From contig JAJRSY010000064.1 in assembly GCA_024278565.1 (NCBI GenBank), positions 1-16,193 on the forward strand: 16,193 nt of DNA, written 5' to 3'. Below are positions 6,364-14,616 of this stretch, piece after piece (within the stretch, counting starts at the first letter, position 1; each line of letters starts with the position of its first letter). Source of the stretch: Bacteroidota bacterium (GTDB lineage Bacteria > Bacteroidota > Bacteroidia > Flavobacteriales > Flavobacteriaceae). The notes under the pieces were generated by a model. The model saw only the letters and a list, made by a program, of their open reading frames with translations, did no database searches and had not been told where the DNA came from. The position numbers and the translations under genes are program-made.

Positions 6364-7380
6364 TTAGAAGCTCTTCCAAAAAATCCCTTTCTTTAAACGC
6401 ATATCGATTGTCATGCTTTTTATACAGCCCGTTCTTGAATCTTTTACAAGCGTAATGTTCTTAAGCTCTATTTTGACATCCCTTATTTCCTTAAAGAACT
6501 GGTTTACCGTTACCCTATTGCCATTTTTATTGAATACCGGAATAGTACTGTAACAAAAATATTCGCGTATCGCCCTATCGTCTATACTTCTTGTAGAATA
6601 CCCAACCAGCATTTGACGGATCTTGTCACTTGAAATCTCGATTCTCTCCACTTTTTCAGCATCTTCAATTGCTGTCTGCGTATCTTCTTGTGGTTTGCTT
6701 GCTATTTGATCCTGCAACACCGTTTCAATGGGGTCCTCTCTACGTGTGACCACTCTTCTTCTTTTTTTCTTTTTTTCGGGAAGTACTGTAATCCGTTGCT
6801 TTGCACCATGCCTTTGGTCGCCGTTGACCACTAGTAGAATTGTTTTTTCGCCAGGTCTTTCAAAGATGTATTTCTCTTCTCTGTTCCTCCCATCGATCGC
6901 CATGGTCTCGCCGAAGCTCCATTGCCAGGATCTGGCAAAATGGGAGTCATTTGAGAAGACGGCCTCATCGCCCACCCTTACATTTTTAGGAAGGTTTATT
7001 GTTGGAACAAGCTCAGGTGACACCAACACCCTTCTTTTTGAAATGACCACCTCCTTGGTTTTTTTACACTGCCCGTTCATCTCTAAAGTGATTTTATATT
7101 TGCCGGGCTTGGTAAATTGGTGCACCACGTTCGAACGAAACATTGGAACGGTCTTATCATCAAAATGCCAGACCCAGTCAACGCCCGAACCGTCGGTGCT
7201 TTTAAATTCTATGAGGTCTTCGGTCGTGTACGAATTGGCGATAATATCAAAATCAACATTAGAACAGTCTACCTTACTGTTCATTTTGAACGATAGTATG
7301 GATAATCCTCCCATAAGAAATACTAAAAAGGTTAGAAAAACGTTTCGGTCAAAATGGGTTTTTATACTTTTGTTCTGCAT
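6364..7380 (-). CDS. tssP: Membrane-anchored two-PKD protein, probable TssP
   Basis: This 338-residue protein has one N-terminal transmembrane segment (about 13-31), then an extracytoplasmic part with two PKD/Ig-like domains. The first (about 44-115) contains VDWVWHFDD near 67 and the PKD-typical HQFTKPGKYKITL near 87. The second (about 125-200) contains SWQWSFGE near 151 and YIFERPGEKTILLVV near 171. A very basic linker (KKKKRRR, 203-209) follows, and a C-terminal alpha/beta domain (about 245-338) holds Cys276 and Cys319. TssP is one of the T6SSiii-specific envelope proteins that, with TssN and TssO, stand in for TssJLM. The anchor topology, PKD domains and neighbourhood fit it, but I assign the symbol from architecture and context only. 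It diverges from the operon starting at 7436. Confidence 0.72.
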   Translation of the reverse strand: MQNKSIKTHFDRNVFLTFLVFLMGGLSILSFKMNSKVDCSNVDFDIIANSYTTEDLIEFKSTDGSGVDWVWHFDDKTVPMFRSNVVHQFTKPGKYKITLEMNGQCKKTKEVVISKRRVLVSPELVPTINLPKNVRVGDEAVFSNDSHFARSWQWSFGETMAIDGRNREEKYIFERPGEKTILLVVNGDQRHGAKQRITVLPEKKKKRRRVVTRREDPIETVLQDQIASKPQEDTQTAIEDAEKVERIEISSDKIRQMLVGYSTRSIDDRAIREYFCYSTIPVFNKNGNRVTVNQFFKEIRDVKIELKNITLVKDSRTGCIKSMTIDMRLKKGIFWKSF

Positions 7381-7435
7381 AGTTGTTATCTTGCCGTGTA
7401 AACTTAATCCAAATTCTAAAATTACAGTTCTTTAT
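7381..7435. promoter_or_regulatory. Divergent promoter region, tssP candidate / T6SS operon
   Basis: These 55 bases separate two divergent starts and must carry, or overlap, the promoters for both. On the minus strand TAATTTTA (around 7428-7421) resembles a -7 box, but no TTG is seen at the right distance. No clear plus-strand box pair is visible. The short spacing suggests the two transcripts could be co-regulated. Confidence 0.4.
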
Positions 7436-8083
7436 ATGAAATTAAAACTGTTGTTTTTATTAGTTATTGTATATGTCAGTGGATGCGCTAGAAAAACATT
7501 CAATGGCCCTGACCGTCTTTTCTACAAAGAAGAGATGGAAAAAGCGAGAAGACTGCAAGAACAAAAAGATACGGGCCAAGTTGGGCAAACGGCGGCGACC
7601 GGTACAAAACCCGGTACACCACCTACTTATCTAAGCAAGGAGGATAGAACAAAGTTCGCCCGTATTTTAGGAATAAAAGACAATGAAATTGAAAATGAAA
7701 AATTGTACCATACGATAAACAAGTGGCTTGGCGTACCCTACTTATGGGGCGGTACGACAAAAAGGGGGGTTGACTGTTCAGCTTTTGTTCAGCACGTTTA
7801 TAAAGATGTATATGGGCAACAACTGCCAAGAACCTCTATTGAACAGTTTTACCTGAACACCAAAGCACAGTTTAAAGGCCAGAAGTATTTAAAACAGGGA
7901 GATTTGGTTTTTTTTAGGCTACGCCACAAAGACAAGATAGTCTCGCATGTGGGCATTTACCTTCAAAACGGAAAATTTTTAGGTTCCAATTCGCCACGGG
8001 GCGTTGAAATAGTGGATCTTAATGATGATTATTGGCAAGATAAATACGTAGCTTCCGCAAGGTTGTTGAACAAGAACAATTGA
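7436..8083 (+). CDS. NlpC/P60-family lipoprotein, probable peptidoglycan peptidase
   Basis: This 215-residue lipoprotein heads the T6SS operon. The frame is open far upstream, but that part is antisense to the PKD gene. The ATG at 7436 is chosen because it starts a textbook lipoprotein signal (hydrophobic 4-14, lipobox VSGC with lipidated Cys17). A charged linker (about 25-75) leads to an NlpC/P60 domain (about 85-213). This contains YLWGGTTKRGVDCSAFV with catalytic Cys114, GDLVFF near 155, and SHVGIY with catalytic His171. The third polar residue, normally His/Asn/Gln at the start of the H-ASS-RGV motif, falls on Gly183 in FLGSNSPRGV; Asn185 might substitute. The family cleaves gamma-D-glutamyl to diamino-acid bonds in peptide stems. 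It stops 3 nt before tssG, so it is translated with the baseplate genes. Opening peptidoglycan for T6SS assembly is a plausible role, but an inference. Confidence 0.85.
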   Translation: MKLKLLFLLVIVYVSGCARKTFNGPDRLFYKEEMEKARRLQEQKDTGQVGQTAATGTKPGTPPTYLSKEDRTKFARILGIKDNEIENEKLYHTINKWLGVPYLWGGTTKRGVDCSAFVQHVYKDVYGQQLPRTSIEQFYLNTKAQFKGQKYLKQGDLVFFRLRHKDKIVSHVGIYLQNGKFLGSNSPRGVEIVDLNDDYWQDKYVASARLLNKNN

Positions 8084-8086
8084 TTT

Positions 8087-8998
8087 ATGAAAAACAAGTA
8101 TTCGGTAAAGGCCATACAGCAAGAAGTGTCAGGTTTGGACTTTGACCTCAAAGCAGAGACCTTTGCTGCATTTTTAGAGGATAAAATTCCTGTTCGGTAT
8201 TTATTTTCAGACTATTTCAAAAGACGTTTCAGTAAAGATATTACAGGTATCGAGAAAGATAAAGAAGGTGAAAAAATAATGGTGCAGCTCAGTCGAAGAA
8301 GTCTGTACGACGTTTTTCCCGAACGTTTCTTTCATGCAACCTATAGTAGCACGCCGTTTGTCGCGAATATGGTGAATGATTACAAAAATCGAAAAGCTGA
8401 GGAAGAAAGTGCCCGTACATTTTTCAAACCTCTGGAAGAAGAGTTTTTCTTGCACAAAGTTACGGCAGAAAAAGAAGAAAACAATATCTTCACGTCGTTG
8501 GGGAGTTCAGAGCTGGTAAACTTCTTGAACAACTTATGGAACATAGATTCGAGGTTTCCAAAAACAATGGCAACAAAAATTTTAAAAACCATGCCGTTCA
8601 TGTACATGATCGCGGGAGATCTACCACTGTTGACAATCATATTGGAGAACATTGTACAAGAAGATATCGTTGTGACCAAAGAATGTGCCGACCTGGACAC
8701 CTATGAAGAAAATGACGGTTCCCCTCTGCAATTGGGCGTGAATTTGGCAACAGAGATCAGTGGCAAGACTTTTTTGCCCAAATATACATTTACGTTAAGC
8801 AAGGTCAAACGCCCAGAGGAAATAGAGAAATATTTACCTGATGGAAACGTTATTGCCGTTGTCGGCTTTTTTTTAGAGCATACGTTACCTTTTGAATGTG
8901 ATTTTGAAGTTAACTTTACGGTAGAAGATAAAAAACGAGGATTTGTGATAAGCGACGCCGTCTATGCGGGTAGGCTCGGAATATCCTCAACAATTTAA
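8087..8998 (+). CDS. tssG: T6SS baseplate subunit TssG
   Basis: This 303-residue protein has TssG-like layout and context. A charged N-terminal half includes SLYDVFPERFFH (residues 72-83), which matches the region where TssG proteins enter the baseplate wedge. A middle part carries short hydrophobic helices (about 165-190), and a C-terminal beta-rich part (about 215-300) follows. TssG with two TssF copies forms the baseplate wedge, to which TssK and TssE attach. It starts 3 nt after the NlpC/P60 stop and 6 nt before tssN, so it is operonic. T6SSiii TssG is very diverged from the proteobacterial form, so I rely on gene order (a tssG-tssN-tssK-tssO-tssH-tssE-tssF block) as well as sequence. Confidence 0.82.
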   Translation: MKNKYSVKAIQQEVSGLDFDLKAETFAAFLEDKIPVRYLFSDYFKRRFSKDITGIEKDKEGEKIMVQLSRRSLYDVFPERFFHATYSSTPFVANMVNDYKNRKAEEESARTFFKPLEEEFFLHKVTAEKEENNIFTSLGSSELVNFLNNLWNIDSRFPKTMATKILKTMPFMYMIAGDLPLLTIILENIVQEDIVVTKECADLDTYEENDGSPLQLGVNLATEISGKTFLPKYTFTLSKVKRPEEIEKYLPDGNVIAVVGFFLEHTLPFECDFEVNFTVEDKKRGFVISDAVYAGRLGISSTI

Positions 8999-9004
8999 AT
9001 ACCT

Positions 9005-9871
9005 ATGGTCAGACAATATCTGAAAACCCTTATCAGTTTTGAGGCATTGGTTCCCTTTGCCATCATCTTGGTCGTTGTCGTTTTGGCGTTGCGCCTATTT
9101 TCGGCAAAAACCCCTGGGTTTAAAAAACAACGGAAAAAATATTATGCCTATTTGGTTTTTGGCGTTTTGATCATGGCCATATTTATTTCCATAATCTATA
9201 ACCTGCAACAGACCTCGCTGATGTTACGCTACTTTTCAATGCTGGCCTTTGCGTTCGTTCTGGGCGGCCTGCATCGCTATTTCTATCGCTATATATTCGA
9301 TAAGTTCGATTCGCCCAATCAATTTAAAGAAATACTGTTCGCACTTATTACGTCATTCGCTCTGGTGGTCCCCATTATTCTAATTGCCAGCTACTTTAAA
9401 GACCTGTTATATTTAGCCTATTACCTTTTAATCATATTGGCCTTTGTGCTGCCAACTTGTTTTTTCGTACTGTTCAATTGTTCAGTGGGCATTCCTGTAA
9501 AGCTTTATTCTAAATGGTACTACCCTTTGGGCAATAAGTACCAATCGCCCAAACACTATGAACTGAACAACATGATAGTGCTCAACTTTATGTTTTATAA
9601 GAACACCCAAGAAAGCCATATGACAAGCTTCAAGGCCAAAGCACCGAAAGATATGGATTTTGGAAGACTGTTCTTTTTCTTCATTAACGATTATAACGAT
9701 AAAAAAACAACCACTAAAATAGAACTAACGGAAGATTCAGGAGACCCCCATGGATGGTATTTTTACACTAAACCCCAATGGTTCTGGGCATCTAGGCATA
9801 TAAACCCTGAACTTACCGTTGAGCAGAACAACCTTGAAGACAGCAACGTAGTCGTATGCCAACGCATTTAA
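9005..9871 (+). CDS. tssN: T6SSiii inner-membrane protein TssN
   Basis: This 288-residue protein has five predicted transmembrane segments at about 16-32, 47-65, 76-90, 110-129 and 134-157. A soluble domain (about 165-288) follows, containing aromatic-rich motifs YSKWYYPLGNKY near 168 and WYFYTKPQWFWASRHINPE near 247. Multi-spanning TssN is specific to bacteroidete T6SSiii, where it is thought to form the inner-membrane base that docks the baseplate in place of TssL. The gene lies 6 nt after tssG and 12 nt before tssK. The short cytoplasmic loop after the first helix is very basic (KKQRKK, 40-45), consistent with the positive-inside rule. Confidence 0.88.
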   Translation: MVRQYLKTLISFEALVPFAIILVVVVLALRLFSAKTPGFKKQRKKYYAYLVFGVLIMAIFISIIYNLQQTSLMLRYFSMLAFAFVLGGLHRYFYRYIFDKFDSPNQFKEILFALITSFALVVPIILIASYFKDLLYLAYYLLIILAFVLPTCFFVLFNCSVGIPVKLYSKWYYPLGNKYQSPKHYELNNMIVLNFMFYKNTQESHMTSFKAKAPKDMDFGRLFFFFINDYNDKKTTTKIELTEDSGDPHGWYFYTKPQWFWASRHINPELTVEQNNLEDSNVVVCQRI

Positions 9872-9883
9872 ACAGTGTAACTT

Positions 9884-11029
9884 ATGATAGAAGATATTAA
9901 GAATTTCAAAATAAACTGGATCGATGGAATGAAGATCTCAAAAGAGCATTTTCAAAACCTTCAAAATTTTGCCGACAATAGTGTGAAAGCCAGTGTTAGC
10001 TTACAAATGGGGAGGCATGGCTATGGCCTATTGGCTTCCTATTTAAGCGAGAACAATGAATATGCCATCAATATCGATGTTCATAAAAGCTTAAAAATAT
10101 CGATCAAAAAACTCCGTGCCATAACCCCCAATGGCAATAGGATCGAAATCACCCAACAAACCCCTGCTGTTGAAGACGAGCTCATTGTTGAGGGGTTTGC
10201 CAACAAAAAATTCGAAGAAGGCTATGTTCTTATCAATATTGACGAAGAAAACCAAGTTGCTTTTGGAGAACAAGACCCGAAAGAAATACCCCCTAGACAT
10301 CCTTTTTTGAACAATGGTCATTATTTTTCTTTTGCAAATGCCAAAGAGCTTGAAAAATCAGAATTGGGCGGCAACCAATTGCCAATTGCCAAAATCGTAA
10401 AAGAGGGCAATACCCTGCTCATTTTGTCTGGGTACATACCCCCTGCCACAACCTTGGGCGCAGATAGCAGTCTTATCGATTTTTACAATGATACAGAAGG
10501 CTTTTTGAAGATGACCGAGAGGAACGCCATTCTGATCGCCCAAAAAATATCTTCTAAACAAAGTGACAACCCCATAGCAGATGCCATGCATATTGTTGTA
10601 GATAAGGTATATGCATATCTCGCACAACAGATTACCTATGTAAAGTGGGAAGAGTACCATATGCATCCTAAAAAATTATTGGATATAATAGTGAGTTTTG
10701 CACGCTTGTTCAAAGGATCCGTAGATGTATCATCACCAGAGAACAAAGAACAATTGTTCAACTACTTTGGTGAATGGACGGACCTAAAAGGTGGTGACTA
10801 CGAAAAAATATTCACCGATATCATCAATATAAGCTACAACCATAATGACGTTGGTCAAAATATAGAAATAGTCTCGGGTTTCATGAATACGATCGATAAA
10901 CTCTTTACCGTACTGACACAGGTAGATTATATTGGAAAACGTAGGGATATGGGTATTTTTGTCAATGAAAACATTGTGAAAGACAGGAAGCCAAGAAAAT
11001 CAGGAGGCCCTTCTTTCTTAGCTGAATAA
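9884..11029 (+). CDS. tssK: T6SS baseplate connector TssK
   Basis: This 381-residue protein carries the TssK N-terminal signature at residues 11-29: NWIDGM, then HFQ (here MKISKEHFQNLQNF). This corresponds to the W-x-(D/E)GM-x5-HFQ pattern of the phage-receptor-binding-like shoulder domain. A beta-rich N-terminal half (about 35-200) is followed by a helical middle (215-340) and a C-terminal region ending near FVNENIVKDRKPRK. TssK connects the baseplate wedge to the membrane complex. At 381 residues it is shorter than the roughly 440-450 of proteobacterial TssK, mainly at the C-terminus. That may reflect docking onto TssN rather than TssL/TssM. It is followed by an unusually long 154-bp gap before tssO. 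Confidence 0.93.
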   Translation: MIEDIKNFKINWIDGMKISKEHFQNLQNFADNSVKASVSLQMGRHGYGLLASYLSENNEYAINIDVHKSLKISIKKLRAITPNGNRIEITQQTPAVEDELIVEGFANKKFEEGYVLINIDEENQVAFGEQDPKEIPPRHPFLNNGHYFSFANAKELEKSELGGNQLPIAKIVKEGNTLLILSGYIPPATTLGADSSLIDFYNDTEGFLKMTERNAILIAQKISSKQSDNPIADAMHIVVDKVYAYLAQQITYVKWEEYHMHPKKLLDIIVSFARLFKGSVDVSSPENKEQLFNYFGEWTDLKGGDYEKIFTDIINISYNHNDVGQNIEIVSGFMNTIDKLFTVLTQVDYIGKRRDMGIFVNENIVKDRKPRKSGGPSFLAE

Positions 11030-11183
11030 AAAGTTAGGTTAGACCCCAAGCAAGGGCCGAACCCTATACTGGCACCGAAGAGTCAAGAGGGGGGCAAGGA
11101 CCAAGGTGTCTCGCTGAAAAAGCGCGATTAGCTCAACTAACTCCCGAGGTTTCGGAAGAGTTTCACTAATAAAAGTACAGACT
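11030..11183. other. Anomalous 154-bp spacer between tssK and tssO
   Basis: All other gaps in this operon are 3-14 bp, but this one is 154 bp. It is visibly richer in G+C in its first half (for example ggccgaaccc and gaggggggcaaggac) than its neighbours, and it holds no ORF with gene-like character on the plus strand. No strong hairpin with a T-run is present. Weak self-complementary stretches exist (ttag/ctaa around 11128-11140). It could be an inserted element, a remnant, or a leader for tssO. Confidence 0.6.
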
Positions 11184-11693
11184 ATGGAAATTTTAAATAA
11201 AAAGGAAAGAGTGTCTTCTTTTCTGCTCTTTTTGCTCATGTTCGCTATAACCGTGGGCATACTGTTTACGGCTATATTCTTCAGTTATAAACTACCTTGG
11301 AAAGAGAATGAGGTTTTAAGGGCTGAAAACAAAAAGATCCGATATGAGTTCTTGTACCAGAAAAAATTCATCAGCGAGCTCGAAAAAATCGACAAGCTTA
11401 TAGATTCACTCGACAACACCAAAGAAGGCTACTTCTTCCTGGAACAATCGATCAATGCCGATCTGATCGATATCAAAAGTGATATTCCCAAAGATTCGCT
11501 TGATGATAAAAGCATGTACGAAAACCTGATCCTCACCTACAAGAAATTGATGGATGCCAAACGGGACCTGAAACAAGTAGAAAATGCCAGAAATGAAATT
11601 GAGGACCTGAACGATCAGCTTGAAGAATATGAAAAAGAAATAAAGCAATTGGAAAATGCGCTGGAACTATCGAGGCGCTTAAACAGAAACTAA
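11184..11693 (+). CDS. tssO: T6SSiii membrane protein TssO
   Basis: This 169-residue protein has one N-terminal transmembrane segment (about 11-34, SFLLFLLMFAITVGILFTA) after a short cytoplasmic start containing KKER. The rest is a long charged helical region. The last part (about 125-165, KRDLKQVENARNEIEDLN) has coiled-coil heptads with repeated E/K/L. Small single-span, coiled-coil TssO is specific to bacteroidete T6SSiii and belongs to the trans-envelope complex with TssN and TssP. It lies 6 nt before tssH. The start at 11184 is chosen because the basic N-tail followed by a helix is the expected anchor; no clear Shine-Dalgarno precedes it. Confidence 0.85.
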   Translation: MEILNKKERVSSFLLFLLMFAITVGILFTAIFFSYKLPWKENEVLRAENKKIRYEFLYQKKFISELEKIDKLIDSLDNTKEGYFFLEQSINADLIDIKSDIPKDSLDDKSMYENLILTYKKLMDAKRDLKQVENARNEIEDLNDQLEEYEKEIKQLENALELSRRLNRN

Positions 11694-11699
11694 CCGTAG

Positions 11700-14162
11700 A
11701 TGAGCAACGAAGTTGAAAAAGCAATACATATAGCGTCACAAATTGCCGAAGACCACCAGCACCAATACTATGGGCCGCCCCATTTGATCAAAGCGGTCTT
11801 AAATCGCGATTTGACCTTATTGCGTACCCTCCATAATTTGGGCATAGATGTGTATTTTATTGAAGAATGGGCCGATGTCAATTTAGAGGGCCATCCCAAG
11901 AGATTGTCAAGAAAAACCGAAATAGAGGCAGATGCGGCCGCTAAACTGATTTTTGTAGAGGCCGAAGATCTGAGAACAAAGTTGGGCAAAGACGATGTAG
12001 ACCTAATGAGCTTGTTCATCGCTGCGATAACCCCAGGTGTGGGTTTCAGCTTTGACCAGTTGAAGTCATTGCCCGTAAACCACAATCAGCTTGCCGAAAC
12101 GGTAAAAAAACCAAATACCGGCAAAAAAATTGCGAAGACCAGTACTATAAATGAAGAAAGTACGGTCACCGCATCTACCGATACATTAAAAAAATACACC
12201 TCAGAACTATTGGCCGAAGCAGCCAATGGCGATTTTGACTATATCATAAACAGGGACAAGGAATTAAAGAAAATCACCGAAATTCTTAGCCGTAAGTCTA
12301 AACCCAATGTAATTGTACAAGGCGAACCAGGTGTGGGAAAAACCGTGCTGATCCAGAATCTGGCAGCAGAGATACACCACGGCAGAACCGTTGAAACACT
12401 TCAGCAAGCAAGCTTGTTGGAAATAGACACCGCAGCCCTACTGTCCGGCGCTTCCTATAAGGGGGAAGTAGAGGATCGGTTACAAAGTATTTTCAATGAG
12501 GCAAAAGCATTGAATATGCCTATAGTGGTCATTGATGATTTTCATTCGTTGTTACAGGACGCATCGGCCAGCCAAGGTATTTTAAACGTAATAAAATCAG
12601 AATTGAACAAGGGGGAGGTCATCATTATCGGCATCACCACTTCAGATAACTTCAGAAAGCACATCGCCACGGATGATGGCCTTAGCCGCCGTTTTGAAAC
12701 AGTCACCTTAGAAGAGCCCGATAATGAAATGGCATTTAGGATCTTAAAAAACGTAGGCCAAGTTTATACGGAACATCATAAATTAGAAGTTTCTGACGAT
12801 GCCCTGAAAGAGGCAGTGCGATTTTCAAAAAGATACCTAAAAGAAAAGAGTTTGCCAGATGCCGCCTTGGATCTTGTGGATCGAACCATGGCAGCGGCCA
12901 ATGTATCAAAACAATCACTGCCCAGTGATTTAAAAGATCTTAAGGCCCAACTGGCCGCAATCGATAAAAAGGCGTCTGATCTATCTGAAGAACAGCGTAA
13001 AGAAGAGATAGATTGGGTATATATGGCGGTAAAAAACAAATTAAGCCCCATAGTGCTCGGTAAGTTCGATACCGAAGATGCCTTATCATTTTCTTCGTAC
13101 ACAAAAAAAATAGATTATATCAACGCCTTGCTCGATGCCATTGAAAAACACTCCAAAAAAGAATTAACGGTCATTGACGAAGAAGATCTGGCGGCCATGG
13201 TCTCCAATATTACGGGCATACCGGCCGGCAAGGTCCAAACTCAGGAACGCGAACGGTTAATGGATATGGAAGACACGCTGAAAAAGCGTGTGATAGGTCA
13301 AGATAACGCCATAAAAACGGTTGCTGAGGCCATTATAGAATCTAGATCAGGTTTGTCAAAGGCTGGGCAACCTATTGGTTCTTTCTTCTTCTCTGGCCCT
13401 ACAGGAACAGGAAAAACCGAATTGGCCAAATCTTTGGCAGAATTTCTTTTTAATGATGAAAGCGCCATTATCAGATTTGACATGTCTGAATTTAAAGAAG
13501 AACATTCAGCTGCCTTATTGTATGGGGCACCCCCTGGCTATGTAGGTTATGAAGAAGGCGGAATGCTAGTGAACAAGATCAGACAAAAACCATACTCTAT
13601 CGTCTTGTTCGACGAAATCGAAAAAGCGCACCAATCGGTTTTTGATGTTTTTCTCCAGATTTTGGATGAAGGAAAGCTGAACGATAGATTGGGCAAGGTA
13701 GGCGATTTTTCAAATGCCGTTATTCTATTTACCTCGAACATCGGTTCAGAGTTTATTTCAAAAAGCATATCAGAAGGCAAAACACCTTCTTCCGATGAAA
13801 TTTTAGAGATTATGGCCCCGTATTTCAGACCTGAGTTTTTAGGACGTATTACTGAAATTGTGCCCTTTGCCCCAATATCTGAAAAGAACGCACCCTTAAT
13901 TTTTGACCTACACCTTAAGAAAGAGCTGTTGGCCTTGACCGATCGCCTTGGCATTACACTTGAAATCGATAAGAAGACCAAAGACCACCTTTCCTTAGAC
14001 GGCTTCTCACCGACCTATGGTGTAAGGCCCCTTAAGGCGGTGATCCGCAATAAATTAAAAAGGCCCTTGTCAAAAATGATAATTTCCGGAGCCCTAAAAG
14101 CACCACAGACGGTCAAAATAAGTTTAAGGAAAAATGAAGTTGTTTTTAACGTTATAAAATAA
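11700..14162 (+). CDS. tssH: T6SS sheath-recycling AAA+ ATPase TssH (ClpV)
   Basis: This 820-residue Clp/Hsp100 ATPase dissolves the contracted TssBC sheath for reuse. An N-terminal Clp-N domain (about 1-120) and a linker precede AAA domain 1, with Walker A GEPGVGKT (208-215), pore loop GASYKGEVEDRL near 245 and LSRRFETV near 329. Its Walker B reads VVIDDF, with Asp280 where a catalytic Glu is usual. A short middle coil (about 400-490) follows, then the conserved ITGIPAGKV near 504. AAA domain 2 begins at VIGQ (531) and has Walker A GPTGTGKT (566-573), GAPPGYVGYEEGG, and canonical Walker B LFDE with Asp638-Glu639. The C-terminal small domain ends in GVRPLKAVIRNKL. It sits between tssO (6-nt gap) and tssE (14-nt gap), which separates ClpV from the general chaperone ClpB. 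Confidence 0.95.
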   Translation: MSNEVEKAIHIASQIAEDHQHQYYGPPHLIKAVLNRDLTLLRTLHNLGIDVYFIEEWADVNLEGHPKRLSRKTEIEADAAAKLIFVEAEDLRTKLGKDDVDLMSLFIAAITPGVGFSFDQLKSLPVNHNQLAETVKKPNTGKKIAKTSTINEESTVTASTDTLKKYTSELLAEAANGDFDYIINRDKELKKITEILSRKSKPNVIVQGEPGVGKTVLIQNLAAEIHHGRTVETLQQASLLEIDTAALLSGASYKGEVEDRLQSIFNEAKALNMPIVVIDDFHSLLQDASASQGILNVIKSELNKGEVIIIGITTSDNFRKHIATDDGLSRRFETVTLEEPDNEMAFRILKNVGQVYTEHHKLEVSDDALKEAVRFSKRYLKEKSLPDAALDLVDRTMAAANVSKQSLPSDLKDLKAQLAAIDKKASDLSEEQRKEEIDWVYMAVKNKLSPIVLGKFDTEDALSFSSYTKKIDYINALLDAIEKHSKKELTVIDEEDLAAMVSNITGIPAGKVQTQERERLMDMEDTLKKRVIGQDNAIKTVAEAIIESRSGLSKAGQPIGSFFFSGPTGTGKTELAKSLAEFLFNDESAIIRFDMSEFKEEHSAALLYGAPPGYVGYEEGGMLVNKIRQKPYSIVLFDEIEKAHQSVFDVFLQILDEGKLNDRLGKVGDFSNAVILFTSNIGSEFISKSISEGKTPSSDEILEIMAPYFRPEFLGRITEIVPFAPISEKNAPLIFDLHLKKELLALTDRLGITLEIDKKTKDHLSLDGFSPTYGVRPLKAVIRNKLKRPLSKMIISGALKAPQTVKISLRKNEVVFNVIK

Positions 14163-14176
14163 GCACCTTATTTATT

Positions 14177-14608
14177 ATGGCAAAACCCTATTATCAGGCA
14201 CCCTTCGATTTCAAAAGGTTTTTTGAAAAGAAAGCACTAAAGAAAATAACGTTGCAAGAATCCATTTCGCAGTTCATCAGCATTATTATCACCACCTACT
14301 TTGAAGAATATGCTTTTGACGATGGTTTTGGCAGTGAAATATGGGAAACCGATTTTGATTTATTGGTAAATGCGAATGTGCTTAAAGAACGGATAAAAAA
14401 ATCATTGGCCGAACAAATAAGAACCTACGAAAAGAGACTTACGAATATTGATCTGGGCCTGGACCTTCAAGAAAGTATTTCAGAAAAATCAAACAAGGTG
14501 AGGCTTAAAAAATACCTGAACATCAACATTACGGGCACTATTGTAAAAACCAACGAGCCCTATCATTTTTCGGGAGATTATTTTCTCGCCCCCTTGTCCT
14601 ATAAATAA
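14177..14608 (+). CDS. tssE: T6SS baseplate component TssE
   Basis: This 143-residue gp25-like protein starts 14 nt after tssH. Features are an N-terminal FDFKRFFEKKALKKI start (10-24), a helix with ESISQFISIIITTYFEEY (28-45), and a conserved-looking FDDGFGSEIWETDFDLL (47-63). The last matches the position of the gp25/TssE FG motif. A charged helix (68-90) follows, then a beta-rich C-terminus with ITGTIVK near 116. TssE initiates sheath assembly at the baseplate. The sequence is diverged from proteobacterial TssE, but its length, motif and location between tssH and tssF fit. Confidence 0.85.
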   Translation: MAKPYYQAPFDFKRFFEKKALKKITLQESISQFISIIITTYFEEYAFDDGFGSEIWETDFDLLVNANVLKERIKKSLAEQIRTYEKRLTNIDLGLDLQESISEKSNKVRLKKYLNINITGTIVKTNEPYHFSGDYFLAPLSYK

Positions 14609-14616
14609 ACCAACGC

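Noticed and set aside
6728..7435. An open plus-strand frame extends 236 codons upstream of the NlpC/P60 start, suggesting a 451-residue protein.
   Set aside because: It is antisense to the PKD-domain gene, its composition is not protein-like, and the ATG at 7436 begins a clear lipoprotein signal with lipobox VSGC.
11700..14162. Alternative reading as general chaperone ClpB.
   Set aside because: The middle coil is short for ClpB, and the gene lies inside a tss operon between tssO and tssE, which identifies it as TssH/ClpV.
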